From the NCBI GenBank assembly GCA_900546115.1, contig URBQ01000004.1:1-64000 (forward strand): DNA of 64,000 bases, read 5' to 3'. Source of the stretch: an uncultured Collinsella sp. GTDB taxonomy: Bacteria > Actinomycetota > Coriobacteriia > Coriobacteriales > Coriobacteriaceae. Below are positions 60,152 to 64,000 of the stretch, piece by piece; within the stretch, counting starts at the first letter, position 1, and the number at the start of each line of letters is the position of its first letter. Below the pieces are notes generated by a model. The model was not told the DNA's origin, ran no database searches, and saw only the letters and a program-made list of their open reading frames with translations. Position numbers and translations under genes: made by a program.

Positions 60152-60937
60152 ATGGCAGATACCACTACCACCGGCGCTGTGACCGCCGCACAAACTAAAG
60201 AGCCGCTTATCCGCGTCGAGGGTCTGCGCAAGAGCTTCGGCTCGCTCGAGGTACTCAAGGGCATCGACCTGTCCGTTAATCCCGGCGAGGTCGTCACCAT
60301 CATCGGCGCCTCGGGCTCGGGTAAGTCGACCTTCCTGCGCTGCCTCAACCTGCTCGAGACCCCGGACGCGGGCCATATCTGGTTCCATGGCCAGGACCTC
60401 ACGGCCGAGCGCTGCAATATCAACAAGCTGCGCGAGGACATCGGCATGGTGTTCCAGGGCTTCAACCTATTCAACAACATGGATGTGCTCGACAACTGCA
60501 CGCTCGCGCCCGTCACGCTCAAAAAGATGAGCAAGACCGAGGCCGAGAAAGTCGCGATGGAGCATCTGACGAGCGTGGGGCTCGAAAAGTTCGCGCACGC
60601 CGCCGTGGGCCGCCTGTCCGGTGGTCAAAAACAGCGCGTGGCCATCGCCCGTGCCCTGTGCATGAATCCGCAGATCATGCTGTTCGACGAGCCGACCTCC
60701 GCACTCGACCCCGAGATCGTGGGAGAGGTGCTCGAGGTCATGCGCAAGCTCGCTGCCGATGGCATGACCATGGTCGTCGTCACGCACGAGATGGCCTTTG
60801 CCCGCACGGTGTCCGATCGCGTGGTCTTTATGGACAAGGGCGTGGTGCTCGAGGACGCCGCGCCGGCCGAGCTCTTCGGCAATCCCAAGCACCAGCGCAC
60901 TCGCGAGTTCCTCTCGCGTTATCTCGAGGACAAATAA
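60152..60937 (+). CDS. glnQ: Amino-acid ABC transporter ATPase (GlnQ/HisP type)
   Basis: 261 residues. Walker [11 protein letters not shown]-loop [11 protein letters not shown], signature LSGGQKQR, Walker [13 protein letters not shown], switch His in VVTHEM. An N-terminal Thr/Ala tail of ~18 residues is extra. It powers the permease and binding protein encoded just upstream. GAGGAGAATCATC precedes the ATG. A GC hairpin follows. Confidence 0.92.
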   Translation: MADTTTTGAVTAAQTKEPLIRVEGLRKSFGSLEVLKGIDLSVNPGEVVTIIGASGSGKSTFLRCLNLLETPDAGHIWFHGQDLTAERCNINKLREDIGMVFQGFNLFNNMDVLDNCTLAPVTLKKMSKTEAEKVAMEHLTSVGLEKFAHAAVGRLSGGQKQRVAIARALCMNPQIMLFDEPTSALDPEIVGEVLEVMRKLAADGMTMVVVTHEMAFARTVSDRVVFMDKGVVLEDAAPAELFGNPKHQRTREFLSRYLEDK

Positions 60938-60965
60938 CCGACCGCAAACGCTTATGTAGCAGGGC

Positions 60966-60992
60966 CGCTCCGGTGGGGCGGCCCTCGTCATC
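60966..60992 (+). terminator. Terminator of the amino-acid importer operon
   Basis: GGGCCGC and GCGGCCC arms with the loop TCCGGTGGG, followed by TCGTCAT; the T run is weak. Confidence 0.55.
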
Positions 60993-61009
60993 ACAATCGA
61001 AAGGATGTC

Positions 61010-62425
61010 ATGGCCGAGGTTTGGCGCTTCTTTGCGCATGAGGATGATTTTGCCGATTTGGACGAAGCTGGCGCGAGCGAGCGCTTGGGTCGCGTGCTGT
61101 CGTTTCCGACCATCTCGAGCATGGATGCCGAGGCGGTGGACTGGCAGCCGTTCGACGACCTGCGCGCCTATATGCAGCAGGCCTGGCCGCGCGTGTTCGC
61201 GGCGGGCGAGGTCGAGCTCATCGACCATTCGCTATTGGTGACGCTTGCCGGCTCCGACCTCGCTCTCAAGCCCGTTATGCTCATGGGCCACATGGACGTG
61301 GTCCCCGTGGTGCCGGGTACCGAGGCCGATTGGACGCACGCCCCCTTTAGCGGGCACGTGGACGATACCTACATCTGGGGCCGCGGCGCGATCGACATGA
61401 AGGACCAGGTCGCAGGCATTCTCGAAGCGGTCGAGTATGCGCTGGCGCACGGTTGGCAGCACGAGCGCACACTGCTCCTGGCCTTTGGCCAGGACGAGGA
61501 GACGACGCAGTACGGCGCAGGCGCCATCGGCCGCGCGCTCGAGGAGCGCGGCGTTGAGCTCGAGTACCTGATCGACGAGGGCGACTACCGCATCGTTCCG
61601 GCTGCCGAGTACAGTGCGGGCGAGGGTTGGCTTATGCACGCCGACCTGGCTGAGAAAGGTTATGCCGACATTGTGCTCAAGACAAAGAGCGCGGGTGGAC
61701 ATTCTTCCAATCCCTACGGCGGCACGTCGCTCGAGGTGTTGAGCCGTGCCACCACCGCAATCTGCGATATCGAGTGGCCGACGCGCGTGACCGACTTGCT
61801 TGCCGCCCAGCTCGTCGAGCTGGGGCTCTACACGGCCGATGAAATTGCCGCCAACGGCGGCGCCATTGTCCGCGATTGCCTCGCCAGCAAGAAGCTCTAT
61901 CCGCTGGTGACGACCACCTGCGCGCCCACGCAGATCGAGGGCGGCAGTGCCGGTGCCAACGTAATGCCGCAGGATATGTGGGTCAACATTAACTTCCGCA
62001 TGCTCGAAGGCACGAGCGTGGCCGATGTTGTGGCGCGCTGCCGTGAGGCAACTGCCGCGGCGGACCTTGCCGGTCGTGTCGAAGTGGAGCTGGGCCCCGG
62101 CAGCTCCGAGCCCTCGCCGTCCCCGCGTATCGGTGGTCCCGGCCTCGAGGCGGTTCGCTCCATCGCCGCCCGCTATTTCCGCGATCCAAAGGGGACGGAG
62201 GAAAACGGATCATCCGAGCCGTTGGCGATTGTCCCCTCGACCGTGATCGGCGCGACCGACGCTGCCAACTACCAGCACATTTGCTCCGAATGCATTCGTT
62301 TTTCGGCGTTTGTGGTCGACGATGACGAGTGCGACCGCGGCGTCCACGGCACCAACGAGCGCATCACCCGCCGCGCCTACCTCCAGGGTGTTCGCTTCCT
62401 CATCGCCCTGCTTCAAACGCTCTAG
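61010..62425 (+). CDS. M20-family metallopeptidase (CPS1/dipeptidase type)
   Basis: 471 residues. LMGHMDVVPV gives the first metal His and Asp, GRGAIDMKD the bridging Asp, GQDEETTQYGA the catalytic Glu pair, and YLIDEGDY and the late HGTNER the remaining ligands. A dimerisation domain is inserted at ~235-350 (ADIVLKTKSAGGHSSNPYGG). Likely hydrolyses dipeptides or N-acyl amino acids using two zinc ions in the cytoplasm. It follows the amino-acid importer and may work with it, but a hairpin separates them. Confidence 0.88.
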   Translation: MAEVWRFFAHEDDFADLDEAGASERLGRVLSFPTISSMDAEAVDWQPFDDLRAYMQQAWPRVFAAGEVELIDHSLLVTLAGSDLALKPVMLMGHMDVVPVVPGTEADWTHAPFSGHVDDTYIWGRGAIDMKDQVAGILEAVEYALAHGWQHERTLLLAFGQDEETTQYGAGAIGRALEERGVELEYLIDEGDYRIVPAAEYSAGEGWLMHADLAEKGYADIVLKTKSAGGHSSNPYGGTSLEVLSRATTAICDIEWPTRVTDLLAAQLVELGLYTADEIAANGGAIVRDCLASKKLYPLVTTTCAPTQIEGGSAGANVMPQDMWVNINFRMLEGTSVADVVARCREATAAADLAGRVEVELGPGSSEPSPSPRIGGPGLEAVRSIAARYFRDPKGTEENGSSEPLAIVPSTVIGATDAANYQHICSECIRFSAFVVDDDECDRGVHGTNERITRRAYLQGVRFLIALLQTL

Positions 62426-62716
62426 AATGTGACAAAGCGACGCTTCCTTTGTTAGCCGTTGGGGATGTTCTTAAACGACTAGCCGTTAAGGAACGTCCCC
62501 AACGGCTACGTCCACTCATTCCGTGCGGGTTATATGCAGGTTTGCCTGCGCACGCTATCATGTATGGGTTAGACCGCAACTATGTACCCCATACGCGAAG
62601 GGATGCGCATGTATCTGAAGATCGACATGTTCTAGCTGGGCTTACCCCCGCAGTGGCGCCGTGCGCCCCATCAGCTCTGCCGATTTTCACCTTCACGCAT
62701 ATAAAGGAGTCCCGCC
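62426..62716. other. Repeat-bearing gap before prfA
   Basis: Contains half of a REP-like palindrome (AATGTGACAAAGCGA, 62427), an inverted repeat (AGCCGTTGGGGATGTTCTT, 62454, with a near-complement ending at 62508), and a possible 8-codon leader frame at 62609-62635 before prfA. Confidence 0.55.
62609..62635 (+). other. Possible leader peptide MYLKIDMF
   Basis: An ATG with GAAGGG six bases upstream opens a frame of eight codons then TAG, about 80 bp before prfA. Too short to judge by coding bias; could be chance or a translated leader. Confidence 0.25.
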
Positions 62717-63784
62717 ATGCGCGACAAGCTCGAAAAGATTATCAAGGCCTACGAGGAACTCGAGAAGAAGCTTTCCGACCCGGCCGTCGCCTCCGATATC
62801 AAGGAGTTCACGCGTCTCAACAAGGAGTACGCGCACCAGTCCGACCTCATTGCCGCCTCGCGCGAGTACATCGGCGCGCTCGATGACATCGAGGCTGCCA
62901 AGGAAATGCTGCACGATACCACCGATGCCGATGAGAAGGAGATGCTCCAGATGGACATCTCCGAAAACGAGGCCAAGCTTCCCCAGCTCGAGGAAGACAT
63001 TAAGTACATGCTCATCCCGAGCGACCCCAACGACGACAAGAACACCATCGTCGAGATTCGCTCCGCCGCCGGTGGCGACGAGGCGGCTATCTTTGCCGGC
63101 GATCTGTACAAGATGTATCAGCGCTTCTGCGAGTCGCGCGGCTGGAAGACCACCGTGCTCGACTCCAGCCCCAGCGAGGCCGGCGGCTTTAAGTCCATCG
63201 AGTTCAAGGTCGAGGGCGACCGCGTCTACTCCGTCATGAAGTTCGAGTCCGGCGTGCACCGCGTCCAGCGCGTTCCCAAGACCGAGTCCCAGGGCCGTAT
63301 CCAGACCTCCACGGCGACCGTCGCCGTACTTCCCGAAGCCGAGGAGATCGACGTCCAGATCAACCAGTCCGACCTGCGCATCGACACCTACTGCGCCTCC
63401 GGTCCTGGCGGTCAGTGCGTTAACACCACTTATTCCGCCGTGCGCATCACCCACCTGCCCACCAACACCGTGGTGCAGTCGCAGGAACAGCGCTCCCAGA
63501 TCCAGAACCGCGAAGTCTGCATGCAGATGCTGCGCGCCCGTCTGTACGAGATGGAGCTCGAGAAGCAGCAGGCAGAGCTCGGTGCCGAGCGCCAGAGCCA
63601 GATCGGCCACGGCAACCGTTCCGAGAAGATCCGTACCTACAACCAGCCCCAGGACCGCGTGACCGATCACCGCATCGGTTTCAACTCCACCTACAATGGC
63701 GTCCTCCTGGGCGACCAGCTCGGCACCGTCATCGAGGCGCTCGCCGCCGCCGAGCGTGCCGAGAAGCTGGCACAGGCAGTCTAA
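62717..63784 (+). CDS. prfA: Peptide chain release factor 1
   Basis: 355 residues, normal length. The N-terminal coiled coil (~1-110), the codon-recognition box RVPKTESQGR (the Pro-x-Thr of RF1, here PKT) and GPGGQ at 229-233 (the peptide-releasing Gly-Gly-Gln) are all present, with the RF1 signature HRIGFNSTYNGVLLG near the end. Recognises UAA and UAG. AAAGGAGTCCCGCC precedes the ATG. The next gene in most bacteria is prmC, but the window shows a repeat element after prfA instead. Confidence 0.97.
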   Translation: MRDKLEKIIKAYEELEKKLSDPAVASDIKEFTRLNKEYAHQSDLIAASREYIGALDDIEAAKEMLHDTTDADEKEMLQMDISENEAKLPQLEEDIKYMLIPSDPNDDKNTIVEIRSAAGGDEAAIFAGDLYKMYQRFCESRGWKTTVLDSSPSEAGGFKSIEFKVEGDRVYSVMKFESGVHRVQRVPKTESQGRIQTSTATVAVLPEAEEIDVQINQSDLRIDTYCASGPGGQCVNTTYSAVRITHLPTNTVVQSQEQRSQIQNREVCMQMLRARLYEMELEKQQAELGAERQSQIGHGNRSEKIRTYNQPQDRVTDHRIGFNSTYNGVLLGDQLGTVIEALAAAERAEKLAQAV

Positions 63785-63908
63785 GTTCCGCCGTTCTACC
63801 GAACGGCGGACCAGCCGACGCTGCGCGCCGTCCAGAGCGACAATTTGTCATTCAAAAGGCAAGGCATGACCAGAAGGTCTATGCCTTGCCTTTTTCATGC
63901 CAACTTGT
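63784..63908. repeat. Duplicated terminator-like element B
   Basis: Mate of 57788-57912. The stem AAAAGGCAAGGCAT (63855-63868) pairs with ATGCCTTGCCTTTT (63881-63894), with the same loop as copy A; the upstream palindrome carries paired changes (CGCCGTTC / GAACGGCG). The last ~90 bp of the window hold a partial REP-like motif (TTGGGGACATTGC, 63986) cut by the window end. Confidence 0.8.
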
Positions 63909-64000
63909 TCGCTCTGGACGTCGCTCGCTGGCATTGCCAAAACATCGGCGTTTCCTTGGTTGTCAAATGATCCGTAGGGAGTCATTGGGGACATTGCTTT

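Noticed and set aside
58057..60534. Long minus-strand open frame of 825 codons opposite the amino-acid importer
   Set aside because: It is antisense to well-recognised binding-protein and permease genes; its composition (Arg/His/Leu/Gly-rich) is what GC-rich DNA gives in the wrong frame. Similar long frames opposite the genes at 1.3-3.0, 19.4-21.5, 29.0-31.2 and 52.6-54.0 kb were dropped for the same reason.
62426..62716. Riboswitch or T-box before prfA
   Set aside because: The only structure is a repeat-type inverted repeat next to the previous stop codon; no known riboswitch core was recognised.

Overview
The window reads as a continuous stretch of chromosome from a GC-rich gut actinobacterium, most likely Collinsella (Coriobacteriia). 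I infer this from the roughly 60% GC look, dense short-spaced operons, ribosome binding sites of the AAAGGAG type, LPXTG-like anchors ending in an Arg/Lys tail, and a mix of PTS, Kup, heterodimeric ABC exporter and UbiD decarboxylase genes. No rRNA, tRNA, CRISPR array, transposase or phage gene was seen.

Layout. 0-5.7 kb: a sortase-type coiled-coil surface protein, a heterodimeric ABC exporter, and a flavodoxin. 5.7-15.8 kb: an accessory surface locus with a SipW-type signal peptidase, three TasA/camelysin-like secreted subunits, an 1819-residue repeat-rich secreted protein and a membrane- or wall-anchored protein. It is bracketed by two diverged ~320 bp copies of a four-hairpin repeat. 15.9-24.2 kb: an LtaS-like sulfatase-fold enzyme, a nitroreductase, then a potassium block (Kup, a small membrane protein, KdpD-like kinase lacking the usual N-terminus, KdpE-like regulator). 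24.3-31.2 kb: RlmKL rRNA methyltransferase with a degraded N-terminal catalytic motif, HAD phosphatase, transaldolase, Tex. 31.3-35.8 kb: Gfo/Idh oxidoreductase, OFA-type MFS and SDR in one operon, divergent from a LysR regulator. 36.1-40.3 kb: MarR regulator plus a second heterodimeric ABC exporter. 40.6-44.2 kb: pyridoxal/pyridoxamine kinase, a TIGR04076 protein, an AAA/DUF4143 ATPase cassette between 247 bp direct repeats, and a low-molecular-weight tyrosine phosphatase. 44.2-48.3 kb: RpiR regulator, GH4 phospho-glucosidase and glucoside PTS IIBC. 48.5-55.7 kb: MFS exporter, then a gallate-decarboxylase-like (lpd) locus: an LpdD domain fused to an isopentenyl-diphosphate-isomerase-like Nudix domain, a DASS carrier, UbiD/LpdC, UbiX/LpdB and a MerR regulator. 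55.9-63.8 kb: a membrane protein of unknown role, an aldose-1-epimerase, an amino-acid ABC importer, an M20 peptidase and prfA.

How parts work together. In the lpd locus UbiX makes prenyl-FMN for UbiD, and the fusion protein carries both a flavin-chaperone domain and a Nudix domain that has all metal ligands of IPP isomerase but lacks its catalytic Cys. I suggest it supplies or hands over the prenyl group or cofactor. Two genes of this locus share a 19 bp palindrome at the same place in their promoters. In the 6-15 kb locus the dedicated signal peptidase should process the camelysin-type subunits, which with the giant protein could form a surface fibre or matrix.

The intergenic DNA is unusually rich in repeats: a dispersed family of ~34 bp palindromes next to stop codons, two pairs of duplicated terminator-like elements, 33-bp-period iterons at two places, and long nested inverted repeats. 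Function calls are from reading the proteins by eye; no database search was possible.
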